Assembly: GCA_000934455.1 (NCBI GenBank)
Contig: KN883911.1
Location: forward strand, 10,576 to 39,754
Source of the DNA: Apostichopus parvimensis
Taxonomy: Eukaryota > Echinodermata > Holothuroidea > Aspidochirotida > Stichopodidae
Reading direction: 5' to 3'
Length of the DNA stretch: 29,179 nucleotides
Part shown: positions 10,697-21,905 of the stretch, one piece after another
Position numbering within the stretch: position 1 is the first letter of the stretch
How the letters are laid out: the number at the start of each line of letters is the position of its first letter
Made by a program: the position numbers and the translations under genes
The notes under the pieces: model-generated
Databases searched by the model: none
The model's input: only the letters and a program-made list of their open reading frames with translations
Told to the model about the DNA's origin: nothing

Positions 10697-11660
10697 CAGG
10701 AATACGTTATGAGAGTGTCAGGAAATGAAGTCCTGATATTGACGGCTTAGAATATTCTAAATAATAAACAAACTGACTTTGACTTTTTTTTTCAACTGTA
10801 TTAAGACTAAATACATCAATCTCTCTACTAGTTCTTTATAGAAGAGGACGTTTAGTATAATCTAACATCGTGTTATTATGACTTGACATGCACAATTGTA
10901 ACATAGAACAATAACACTGTCCAAATTTCTAAGAAACCTACAATAAAGTATATTATCGACAGAAGTGTTGATGGATACCAAAAACACTTACATGTAACAA
11001 CTATAAATGAAGGTTTCATATCAATATAATGTATGTTTTGTGTCGTGGTTTGTCTTTCAGAACATCAATAAGGCCGTGACAAAACTACAACACGAACTAA
11101 ACAGAAATATCAGCAGCAACTGTATACAATTACAATACTTTTTGAATGAAAATAGAACAGAGCATTGTAACATCTCTTTGTTTCTGTTAGTTTACATTTT
11201 CTGATTCAGGAATTTGAATGCGAGCCTATACTATTGCAGCCGATCTTACAAAGATATCATAGTTGCAGGGCGCACTCTTTTAAATAATCGGCCGTTTTAC
11301 CGGTTCAGATCTACCCACCTGATGTAACTAAATGCACGTCCCTAGTTTTTCGGTTAAGATTAAGTAACAATACTGGTGACGATATGACAATTGGTCATTT
11401 CCATTTAACTAAAGAAACACGTATCTAGTTTGAATAACCATGATAATTCCCTTTTCATCAGAGACTACCATAGCCCGCAGCATAGTTGCATCCATGATAA
11501 TTTACTTAATCTAGAATTTTAATTGATCCAAGCGGAAGGATGAACATTTTCTCTTGATTTTTATTTAATGAGTAAGAACATTCTAGGCCTGAGTCGGTTA
11601 TCCGGATACCCGACCGAACATTCATGTACCAGAATCGAAAACACACAAAACGTTTTCTGA

Positions 11661-11674
11661 GGGGGGGGGGGGGG
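11661..11674. repeat. G14 homopolymer
   Basis: Fourteen consecutive G bases, followed by ATATGG. Confidence 0.9.
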
Positions 11675-12644
11675 ATATGGAATATCGCAACTGCTACGCG
11701 AGTGCTTTCATGATTTCATGTTTTTATTAATCAAGACCCGCGAATATGGAATATGATTTTAATGAAATAACTTTCTTGTAGAGTAAATGGCTGTTTTAAT
11801 TGCTTACTATTTCCAGTGCTAGCCATTCGTAATGGTTCTTTTTCGTGTGTGGATAAAATTACTCAACACCGAAAACGAAAATATTATACCGGTTGAAAAC
11901 TATTCAAGATTGAAATCTTTAATCCATCGCAGCAGTAACAGTGTACGTACAATACTACATTACTTCTTTAAAACATAGCATTTATCTTCTAAACAAGTTG
12001 CTAACAACAGCTAATTGAAAGTTGTGCAAGGCTACGCTTTAGTATGTGTGTGTGTAAACAATCGATGGTTAATGCAAGATTTTTTCCCATTGAATTAGTG
12101 TGGTGTTAGGCTAGCATGTGGTCGATGATAGCAATAATAATGAATGTATTCCATGGATATTGTAGTGCCAGCTAACTGCCTTACAATTTGAGCGAATAAG
12201 CAAATGGTTAGGCTAGATTTCAATGTTGACTTTTTGTGATTTTAGGCTATCATGTGGTCGGAGATTTGTGGGATATTACGCAAACATAGTTTGTCGAGTG
12301 CACGTGTCTTTGATGTCATCAAGCAGCTAACTCTAGTAGTCCATAGCAAGTGCTTTCCTCTCATAGTTGTAGCTACTGTATACGTTCGTGCATGCGTAAA
12401 TATTGAAATTATCAAAATTGCTATATGTTTCATTCATTTATAAATAGAAGGAAATACTGGCAAGGACATTTACGGGATGTTAAGATGGAATATAAACGGT
12501 ATGACAAAACGTAACTAATCGCGGCTTTTTACTAACGTTTATTCCAAATGCGATCGTTTAGCGATGAATCGCTACACGGTCACAGCCATTATGTCTGTTT
12601 AATTCAAGCTGAGAGCTGAAATCTACTACTAGCCCGGCAGCCCA

Positions 12645-13240
12645 GTGCACTTTGATCAAACGAACGAGGTACCAATATCTGAGTATTGGAACATTTGGGG
12701 AAAAACCAAGTATATCCAAAAGTGGATGTCTGCCGGGGTCCCTCTGCTGCATGTGGCCCCTGAGGCCGGTTAAAGGGGGCCCAAAAATGCATTTGATCAA
12801 ACGAACGAGGTACCACTTGAAACCAATGTCAACTTAATGCATGAATGCCACAAAGTACTGAATGGCCCATGCCAGACAAATTTTCTGCTACAAAGGGCCC
12901 GCCAGACGCCTCAAAAGGGGGCCCAAAAATGCATTTGATCAAACGAACGAGGTACCACTTGAAACCAATGTCAACTTAATGCATGAATGCCACAAAGTAC
13001 TGAATGGCCCATGCCAGACACATTTTCTGCTGCCAAGGGCCCGCCAGACGCCCCCAAATATGGCCCAAATGCCATCATCGTAGCATTGACCCAGATTAAA
13101 TATGCAAGGTACCACTCAAAACCGGTTTGGAACGCTCGGGTTAATCTTACAGACTATGGAAATCATCATGCCAGACAAATTTTCTGCTACAAAGGGGCCA
13201 ACAGACACACTAAAAAAAGGGCCCCCAAATGGGCTATGAC
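12645..13240 (+). repeat. Tandem array of a roughly 142-bp unit with two near-identical central copies
   Basis: The block GAGGTACCA recurs with GGTACC at 12668, 12809, 12951 and 13108, so the spacings are 141, 142 and 157. The two central units (about 12771-12912 and 12913-13054) differ at only a handful of positions, while the outer units keep only parts, such as TTGATCAAACGAACGAGG on the left and CCAGACAAATTTTCTGCTAC on the right. Units also contain GGGGGCCC, ATGCATGAATGCC and GGCCCATGCCAGACA blocks and are GC-richer than the flanks. Because 142 is not divisible by three, the reading frame changes from unit to unit, so the several open frames here on both strands are not genes. Confidence 0.9.
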
Positions 13241-16200
13241 AGACACCGAAGGGCACAACATTACTTCACACCTTACACAATCTTTGTCGCTGTGTAATTA
13301 AGTTGCCCAAAGCGTATGATATCACTACTTTTTCAAAGTGATTTAAAGCATCAATTGATATGATGGCTACTTACCAAACATCTTATAGCGCAGTGATCTC
13401 GAAAAAGCGAAATGAAAGGAACATGACTTATCTCTTATATCAACCATGCTTTGCAATATTAAGTGTTGTTACATTTATATTATTCATTTCGTTGTTTACT
13501 ATCACAAGACCCTGTTCTGGGTGTCTACTTCATATAAAATGACAATCATGTGTTGCTTATTCATTACTCTCTTGTATGTGAATCAACAACAGACAACAAG
13601 TCAAAATGAAATTCACATAGTTGGTAAAGCCTTTAATTAAATTTAAGAAATTTAAAGTGTGTCCGTTATGACGTCATTGTGACAATACCTTTCACATTTC
13701 TTGATTTCAAGGATGATGGAATGCATCCAACCGGAATAGGGCCTGGCATAGTGTAGCCCGAACCAAACCTATGGAGAGAAGTAGATTAATCATCGTGTAA
13801 GATGTAGAAGACGTAGAGGAATGTCCTCCTAGTCAGGTTTATTGTTTACTAAATCAATAAAGATAAACAAAGTAAACAACACATAACAAGGACATAAATC
13901 ACATCTGATTGATCATTCTAATCAGAATTAATTATAATCACAAGTCTTGTGTTTCAACGTTTCCAAGAACAAAAATTAGACTGGAAAAAGTAATGTAGAT
14001 AATAATGATGATACTTCGAACTGCTGTATGTAAATTATATGCGGTTGATAGTAATTGTGAAAAATATAGCCGTCCACATGATCAGAATTGGCTAAATTGT
14101 CTATATGATTAACATAACAATTACTATGAAGTTGTTCAAGCATATAGAAATACAACATTGTACACAACAAACGGAGTAATACAGGTTCATTGTAACAACC
14201 GCACGCTCTGATTACGTGGTTTACATCGTATGTTATTTCCGGTAAATTAATTGATTTTTTAGTCCGCCTTCGTGAATCCTTCTCACTTAAAATGGGAACT
14301 AAAATGTATGAGATTGTGATAGGTTAAAAATTATGAATCTTAAAGCTGAAATATTGTTTCTTAATCTCAAGATAGTTTAAGATGCTACAAATTAAATTTT
14401 CAACTTAATGGCTGGATGACAAACCTGCAAACTCTTGCACTGAAACGAAGGAATAATGGAAAAGAGAGGGGTAGGAGGGTCGAGGACATACCAACATTCT
14501 TTACTGGGTGCAACAACTGGTCCTCTCGGGTTATGTTTCAGTAAAAAGAACACAAAATATTACTATTACATGAAAGATGTAGATATACCAAAGTTATCGA
14601 AGTATTTATTCAATATCAACCTTCAATAATGTTATCACATTGTACGAGTTGTTATTTTGTCATTGATCCATATCCAATTTTACAAAATTATAACATTTTT
14701 TTTGTGAAGTTGATAAGAGTTTCCTTAACCCTTACACAATCAAATTTTCGTATTCAGCTTTGTTGTCAGTGAAGAACTGAATGTGTCCAAAATATCCTAG
14801 GTCCTTCATACCAAGGATTTGTTACAACTTCCTGTACAATATTAAAAACTACACTAATACGATCTTCGTTGATTCGCAGAAGAAAAGTTCTATTGGAATA
14901 TGGAGGCACAAGCATTGATGGGCAGGGGAGAATGTTACTTTGATTGTACGAAAGAAACCACTAGACTGTCAAATTATATGAAACCACTCAAAATGAATAC
15001 ACTGTGCATTCCTTTCAAAAAATTCAAGTATTTGAATGTCTTCAACAAACGTTGTCTTTATACCGTTACTTTTATCATTATTGTTATTTTGAAGCCATAT
15101 AGCAATTTCTAAGACATGAAAGCACCTGTTATAAAAACACAACAAGAGGGCACTTTAAATTACGAAGTAACTGGTAAATTCCATTAAACAAATGGAAGCC
15201 ACTTTTCAGGGTAACCAGAATATGGGAGGAACATGTGCCCGATCAAAGCCCACGCCCACCCATTTTCACGGCTCCGTCGCCCAGACACAGTAAATCGACG
15301 GTTTCATTGCGTTCCATATCGTGCCTTTATACTGGTAACTTGACCTACAAGTTATAAACCAAAGATATCTAGTTCGTGTTGTGACATGTGGGGAGTTAAC
15401 AACTCTTGTCTTACTTCTTTTTCAGCAATCTAGTTTTTTTTTAATATCTTTCTAAATGTTATTATTTTCTGGGAAACCATCAAATATCGAGTTATCGACC
15501 ACAAACAGATCTTGCATGGGGCCGATATGAATTAACCGGGCTGGTGGTGGGGGTAGAGGGAGGGTGTGAAACCTTGAACCTTTGTGGAAACATATGATTA
15601 TTCATTATGATTGCTATGAGTAATACATACTTGTTGTTTAAGGAGAAATTCGTTATAGTATCACCCTCCCTTCACAATATGGCGACTCATCAAGCCAAGC
15701 ACTATTTCAGTCCAGTCCCGATGCAAGGGGACTGGGATTGAGAGCGGATCAGTCGTTCGGTAGTTTGGTTTTCGTGCCCAGATTCTTTCCTGAGCGACTT
15801 TTCCTTAAAAAACTGTTTCAGTCTGTCTCACCAAATGCCGAGACCTTAACACTAAAACCAGTGTGTATTATGTGAAAAGAATATTTGACAGCCCTACTTA
15901 TATGTTGTTTACTTCAAATCTAAGAGAATGATCATGTGAGTATACAGACCTATTGTATGTAAGATTCCTTACTAAAAGTTGAGTTTGGCGAGCATGAAAT
16001 GAAATTATCTGTATTAACCGGTAACAGATAGTGCATAATAACCAATTAATATGTTCAAGTCTAGCTCAGTATCGTCCTATATACTCCAGCCAATAGAAAG
16101 AAAATATATACGTAACGTACCCTGTATCTAATTAGCATAATAAACGTATATTTACCAAACTGTTGCAATGTTTACTTTCACTTAAATGCAATATAACAGA

Positions 16201-16478
16201 AGTATTGCTGAACTTTTAATAATTTATATTACAGCATTGAACATTATTTATTTAAGATTATATTTACGAAAAGGGGTCTCCCCGTTTATACTACTCTCAA
16301 CGGACGCATGTCATATTTGGAGCCCACCCCCTACCCCCACCTCCTTCATAAAGATACATATGGGACAAAGGGTAGACACTATATGGTGCTGCGAAAAGTC
16401 ATAACAATGTAAACAAGTTTTCTGACTATTAAGACAAGGTCTAAAGACGAGTCTTTTCCCCTCGCACCAATGATGTTG

Positions 16479-16488
16479 GTCACGTGAC
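16479..16488. promoter_or_regulatory. Perfect GTCACGTGAC palindrome (E-box/CLEAR-type site)
   Basis: The ten-base palindrome exactly matches the core bound by bHLH-zip factors of the MITF/TFE and USF type in animals. No promoter or transcript start can be placed nearby, so a role is only possible. Confidence 0.25.
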
Positions 16489-18112
16489 TGGTTGAAATAT
16501 CAGTCAAGTCAAAATAATGATGTCAATGTTTTATACAGTGACGGCGTAAGTATTGAACTTGGGAGAAATAACCAATATCGGTAACAAGTATATTACAAAA
16601 GCGCTGAGAATTCCTTTCAATCTTTGCATCAATGTCGAGAGAGAACACTGGACATTTTACGAAGCGTACTATTTTAGTATAGTTTGTTTGAAAGATAGAA
16701 AAGGTCTGGTCGATACAGTATAGCCTCTTTTTCAAGTTCAACCGTCTTGGTAAAAGTTTAATAGGACTTATTGGATCAAAATTCTCGGCTTCTTCACACC
16801 CTATTTTTAAATTTATCTCACAAAAAATGACTCACAAATAATTCCTTTCAAATACTTGTGTTACTTGCTGTTCTACGATATTTTCGAGCTACACATATTT
16901 GGTACGATCTCTCTTATTTCGATTCAGGCTTGAAAGCCAAGTAAAGGAGATAAACCGGGGCGATAACGATACCAGCTAATTGCATTATGTTGATTTCGGG
17001 AACTATATTTAATATCACAGATTTGATTGGATGCTATTAAGCTTTCATTTTAAGAATTTTCTACTAAGCTCGCACAATGTTTTATACTCAAAGTTCATAT
17101 TCAATCCGGCTTTTAACCATCCTTTTATTATTGTTTAGCTCATTGTTTGACACGCATAATATTCTCCTAAATACGGACTTAATCACCCTGTTATTTGTGT
17201 TCCTGGTAATCAGTCAAACAAATTTGATAACATTAAACAGTGAAACACATGATGGTAACGATCCAGCTGTGTCCGTTTATGCAAGGCGTTTAATACCGTA
17301 ATTTTCAAGTCTGGAGCTAAACAATTGGAATCATAAAACATGTTTCTTTTAAATATACATTCACTCCCTTCAACCTATGCTTAAATTGAGAGCTACACAA
17401 AAATGTGTCATTTAGTTTGACTTCTACCAACGAGAATTGCTACTTAAGTTCAAGAAGATAACCTGAACATAGCAAGAATCAGTCCTTCATTAATTTGCAT
17501 TCATAACTTTGTGTTGTCTATAAACCCTCTCTATTCAAGTTTCCTTCGATTGGTTTGCATCGGAACATTTGGGTATACATTAAACAACCAATGAGAGCAA
17601 TTTTGCTTATTCAAAGTGACTTACAAAGAATAACCAAAACTTAAGAACGCAACGTATGCAATGACAAGGCGTATGACATAAAAAAAATATGTTATTTGGA
17701 GGATTTCCTCCAATGGATGCTACGTAGTAACTGCTGTACACCTACTGGCCTACTTAATGTATGTTTCCATGGTTACCTTGACACGTTTACTTACAATATT
17801 TGGGAGTTACAGTGGGCACATGGCTCGTTTATCTATGTCTATTCATTAGGTTAAACTGGTTCGTGTTATCTATTATTATGCAAATTACATATTTACGGGA
17901 GTTCCATGTGTAGCATTCTTACTTGCTTTAGAACATAAATTGTTTGAATCAATTGTCTGTATAATGCAAGCGCTGTATATATTTGTACAGAAACCTATTG
18001 TAGAAGAAGAATAGGCCTACTGTGTGTACTAAAACTGTGATGATGTTATCTGGTAGAAACATGGAATGGATTTGATGGGCTTTCTGAAAACATACAAATT
18101 AATCTCTCTGAA

Positions 18113-18132
18113 GGGGAGGGCGAAGGGGAGGG
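18113..18132 (+). other. Potential G-quadruplex
   Basis: Four tracts of three or four G with loops of 1, 4 and 1 bases: GGGGAGGGCGAAGGGGAGGG. More G-rich sequence follows to about 18177. It lies in otherwise AT-rich DNA, about 1 kb downstream of the minus-strand LRR exon. Confidence 0.6.
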
Positions 18133-19066
18133 CTAGTGGCGGGAACATGTATAGGGTGTCTGAAGGGTGGAGGAGGTAAGAATAAACTTACTAAAGAGGA
18201 TACTGAACACGGGGATTGGGACAGAGCATTGATAGTCTAGAAAATGAATAATCATAGATCTGTATTTCATTCATTTTATAATCCGAACAAGCAATACTGC
18301 TAATGTATAATACTTTTCAGTCATACATTTTCCATGGTTACAGTTATTCCTGGAATGGCATGGAGAATATGACATGCTGAATAATTTTCATTTATATGGT
18401 ATTTCATTTATAGTATTACTGAATAGATTTTTCCCTGTTTCATTGGAGTGTCGGGTGTGGCTGGATTCGGCGACTTAAATATTGTTTTCAATGTTTTTAC
18501 TAACACGTCACTGTGAAACATATCAAATGATGACATTAACGTGAATGTGTAAGGATGGAAATGGGAAACTTTTTTATGAGGTTGGTCTGATGAACTGATG
18601 AAGGTGAGAGGAGTAGCGATATATTAAACTGAATATATTCGTTGTGTAACCAATTTGACTCTTGAGTTTTGGTTGAGAAAAAGAAATATATTAAAGTATT
18701 AGCGAGGTCTCTGTCTATAAAACTACAATATATTCTTAAAAGGCATATGTAAGAAAACAATGGACATGAAGAAACAAAGAAACACAAGTAATTGATCATG
18801 GAGCTGGAGATAATAATAACAAACTACTCGATGACAGGAACAAAGTGGTTGATGATATGGTTAGGGTGGGAGGGGTAAAAATACATTCACGGTGACCTAA
18901 TTATTGAAATTAATTCAACTAAACTAATTACATCCAATCATTGACATTAACATACTGCAGAATTTACATTCTCTATTGCTAGTTGAATATTGATAACTTT
19001 TATTAATTAAATTAATTCCCTGCTTAACTGTTATGCTGATTCTAACATCTAAACAGGAATACTTAC

Positions 19067-19231
19067 GTCAGCTCCTTCAAGCTTGTACATTGTGAGGAGT
19101 AAGACAAGATGGCCGCCAACTCTTCATTAGTTAGTCTCCTGTTGTCCCTGATCCACAGCTTCTGGAGAGAACTCAGGATAGAGAGAGAGAGTCCAGACTC
19201 AAGGATAATGTTCAAACCAGACTCATCAACT
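19067..19231 (-). CDS. Single LRR exon of an NLR-like (NACHT-LRR type) receptor, partial gene
   Basis: Read on the minus strand, a pyrimidine-rich tract ending CTCTCCTAG precedes the exon, and an exact GTAAGT donor follows at 19066-19061. The 165-base exon has 54 whole codons and split codons at both ends, so both flanking introns are phase 2. The protein contains LSSLQKLWIRDNRRLT, then NEELAAILSYSSQCTSLKEL, which fits the LxxLxxLxIxxNxxL core and the helical back half of ribonuclease-inhibitor-type leucine-rich repeats. Such repeats usually form the ligand-sensing C-terminal part of cytoplasmic NLR receptors in innate immunity, and these families are greatly expanded in echinoderms and some other marine invertebrates. 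An AG two bases further on is an alternative acceptor, but it would change the frame. No NACHT domain, start or stop exon is in the window. It could also be an orphan exon or part of a pseudogene. The open frame extends past the exon at both ends only by chance; the in-frame TAA overlaps the donor. Confidence 0.72.
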
Positions 19232-20639
19232 CTAGGAGAGCAGAGGTATATATACACACGGGAGATAGGAATCTAGAATGAAAGAATATAGGTACCGAAT
19301 AAAATAAAGGAAATTAAAGCAATAAGCTAAGACATTAAGATCGTGTTTGTTTGTAAAAAGGAATACATGAATGAAACGGAAAAAGAAATGATTTTAAGGG
19401 GAGTCAAATACGAACAGAAATAAATGAATTAAATTAGATGAAATTGAAGAAAAATATTGATCACATTTATTTGTGTTTTAATTTAGAACTTTCAGAAGGA
19501 AAATGTAGTGTAAATGTAAATATTTGTCACTAATGTATAGGAATCATAAAAAGGAAATGTCTACTTAAACTAATATAAGGTTTTTATTAAGTTTAAGGAG
19601 ATTTGAAAGAATTATATTTAAATACAGTAAATAAGTTGCTTATAATTAAAATGCAATTTATAGAAGCATATGTAGATCAAATTCATGTTCCAAGAGAGAA
19701 AGGTTGATGAGGCTTAATTGCTTAAACCAACCTTCTAATAAAAAAATATTAAATAATTAAACCAAATCCTACTACTATGCGTGAATTTTAATTATTTCCA
19801 ATTGATACGATTTGTTTAAAAGATGATATCTATCTGTGTTTAGCTATCAAATTCATTACTAAGTTAGGGTTTGAGTGTGACATAACTTCTAGTGGATTTT
19901 TTCGAAATGTAACATTTTTCTTTCTTTGTGTTTGTAGATATTCCTAAATTGGGTATTGCTTATGATCTTAACTTTTCTCAACTTTATCGTTTCTTCCAAT
20001 TAAATAGTACCATCCGCTTTTTACATTTTTCTTACAAATATTGTTATCTGGAAACACTCCATATCCTTGAGGGTTTAATTATACTAATTAATTGTTACTA
20101 CTTTTCTGTTTAATCGGTTTGATTGGGTGTTCATTGTAATATCTTCTGTTATTATGGAGTTCAGTGGGTGTGAACAGTTAACGGACAAATGTAAATTAAC
20201 AAACACGAGATAAAAATCAGTTACTTACAAGTTTAATGAGAGGATGGCGCAATTTGGGCCAAAATCATGGTATGTAAACATTCCCCTACCCTAATATATG
20301 CTAATGGATGCATAAACAAACAACAACCACAAAAGTTTGAATACCGTCTGTTTCAAATGATTTGAAGAGTACATGTTTAATCCCTTCCCGACCCAACCAC
20401 TTTTGTAATGAATTCCATTCCCTGCCAATGCTGGATTATTCAGCTGAATCTTTGCACCATCAAACAGAGTGTCAGGCAATCAAACGATGTTTTGTCTTTT
20501 CACGTAGTACCTCGTAATTGCTCAAATTCAAATACTATGTTGACATTTCACCAATAATGTTAATAGTCAGTTCATGTAGACCCCCACCCTTTCTTCTTCC
20601 CTTTACATAGTACCATCCTCATCAAGAAAAGTATATTTT
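19232..20639. other. Noncoding stretch, possible intron upstream of the LRR exon
   Basis: AT-rich DNA on the 5' side of the minus-strand LRR exon. I searched by eye for a second LRR exon. Only a weak string (KIQLNNPALAGNGI) in the minus frame at about 20400-20450 is reminiscent, and it has no supporting splice sites. The plus-strand frame at 19928-20113 has an acceptor-like TTGTGTTTGTAG before it but no recognisable product. Confidence 0.4.
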
Positions 20640-21010
20640 TTGAGATAAATTAGTTGACATTTATATAATAAAGAAATCTTGATTTCGAGAAATGCAATGT
20701 TTAAGATAAAGCGCTATTTTTTTTAGATGATAAGTTAACATTTTGATATTAAAATTTCTAGTAAAAAATTTAAAACAAAAAAGAAAACGACATCTTACAC
20801 GAAGGGAATTAAAGAAGAGTTCAAAATAAATTGCAGAAGTTTAATTTTTAGATAAAGTAGTCTAATGTTGAGAATTTCGTTTAAATTAAAGATTTCAATT
20901 GAAAGACAAACTTGATTTTCAAAAAAAAAGGTTTTCAATTTTAAGAAAGGGTTGAAATTCCCAGAAATATTCAACACTTTTGGGATAAAATAATCAACAT
21001 TTTGATATGG
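20640..21010 (+). repeat. AT-rich low-complexity repeat (GATAA...TCAACATTTTGA type)
   Basis: Loosely repeated blocks such as GATAAGTTAACATTTTGATA, GATAAAGTAGTCTAATGTTGAGA and GATAAAATAATCAACATTTTGATA recur irregularly, roughly every 25-40 bases. The region is far richer in A and T than its surroundings. A similar stretch in the opposite orientation lies at 27104-27230. The minus-strand frame at 20795-20977 is a by-product. Confidence 0.5.
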
Positions 21011-21905
21011 AAATTTTGAAATTTGTCAGTGTTCCATGTGGGTCATAGTTATGACAAAATGTGTATTGTTCGCTTAATTTGGATGCCTCCCGACCACCTC
21101 CCCAACCAATTCATTGTTCGATCATTCCTACGACAATCAAGTGATTTGTCACATGTCTACATAGATATGGGGAACATATAGGAGGAGGTACATCTTGTGG
21201 CTAATTTGTGTATGTTTCTGATTAAGTGCATGTGCATTCATGGAGGGATGTATCGGTAAGTTTGCCCCTCCAATCATGAAAACGGATCGACTCTCCTGTA
21301 TGGTTTTCGTATCCAGTAACGTGGGTTCACATTCCAAAATTCTCCCAACAAATGTTGGAAGGGGAATGAACATTTATGGCCAGACAATTGGTGGATTCGA
21401 AACTTTTGATGGTGTTGCTGTAGATTCGTTGAATGTAATTCCTTGTAGTGGGTTGTGTGAGTCTTCCGACTGAAACAATTCTGAGGCGTAGTTAGACTAT
21501 GACTTTTGTCTAAACTTAAAGTTGTGCTAAAGAGAATAGTGTGAAGTTTAGAAACTGAACTGACCGATGTTAAAATCAACATTGTATAATTGCATGGAAA
21601 ATCAGAAAATGCAGTCTTGCCCGTTCAGTTATTCGGTAAATAGCCGTTGGGTGGGCATGTTGCCCAACCAGTTATTATTCCTATATACAATAAAGCCTGA
21701 CAAATAGGTATACTTTATAGCATGTTTCTTTCATGTAGCCATGTACCACATTTTAATAGCAGATGCATAGGTTATCTTGTATACTTGAAATCGGTTCACA
21801 GGAGTAGGAGTATGGGACCTCTTCTCGACCACCATTTTTAATATAGGATTTCAAGGAAGGGGGAGCAAATCCCAACTGACATAGGTAGAGCCTACACAAT
21901 TATGG
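21011..21905. other. Noncoding stretch 5' of the retrotransposon
   Basis: Between 21149 and 21582 overlapping frames are open on both strands (77 codons on plus, 74 and 102 on minus) in somewhat GC-richer sequence. None has a recognisable domain, and the overlap on both strands shows that at most one could be real. An imperfect hairpin at 21639-21676 has GTTGGG/CCCAAC as its inner stem. Confidence 0.35.

Larger units (their letters stand above)
10196..12644. other. Noncoding stretch, no gene called
   Basis: Holds a perfect CRE palindrome TGACGTCA at 10338-10345, a G16 run at 10681-10696 and a G14 run at 11661-11674. A possible acceptor, GTTTGTCTTTCAG, ends near 11060 and is followed by an open helix-prone frame, but no matching donor is obvious. 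A short direct repeat of about 19 bases (TTAGGCTA[G/T]CATGTGGTCG) occurs at 12106 and 12242. The pair of overlapping open frames at 12242-12443 has no family signature. Confidence 0.4.
13241..19066. other. Long noncoding stretch, no gene called
   Basis: AT-rich, with stops in every frame. Open frames of 60-87 codons (for example at 14900-15112, 16186-16404, 17077-17301 and 18536-18799 minus) show no motif, no homologous pattern and no clear splice-site pair. Small signals are a CRE palindrome TGACGTCA at 13669-13676, a GTCACGTGAC palindrome at 16479-16488, a G-rich run at 15543-15565 and a G-quadruplex-type run at 18113-18132. Its right end would be intron downstream of the minus-strand LRR exon. 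Confidence 0.45.

Noticed and set aside
11007-11204. Possible exon after an acceptor-like TTTGTCTTTCAG, with a helix-prone INKAVTKLQHELN segment
   Set aside because: There is no convincing donor before the stop, and I recognise no family. It could not be separated from a chance open frame.
12558-13301. Several overlapping open frames on both strands in GC-richer DNA
   Set aside because: They are all generated by the 142-bp tandem repeat, whose units change frame from copy to copy.
19100-19120. AAGATGGCCGCC, which resembles a YY1 site or a Kozak start
   Set aside because: It is fully explained as the reverse complement of the LRR exon coding sequence (LAAIL).
20395-20450. Weak LRR-like string on the minus strand (IQLNNPALAGNGI)
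   Set aside because: It has one NN-P-L pattern only, with no second repeat, no splice-site pair and no LRR-type helix half after it.
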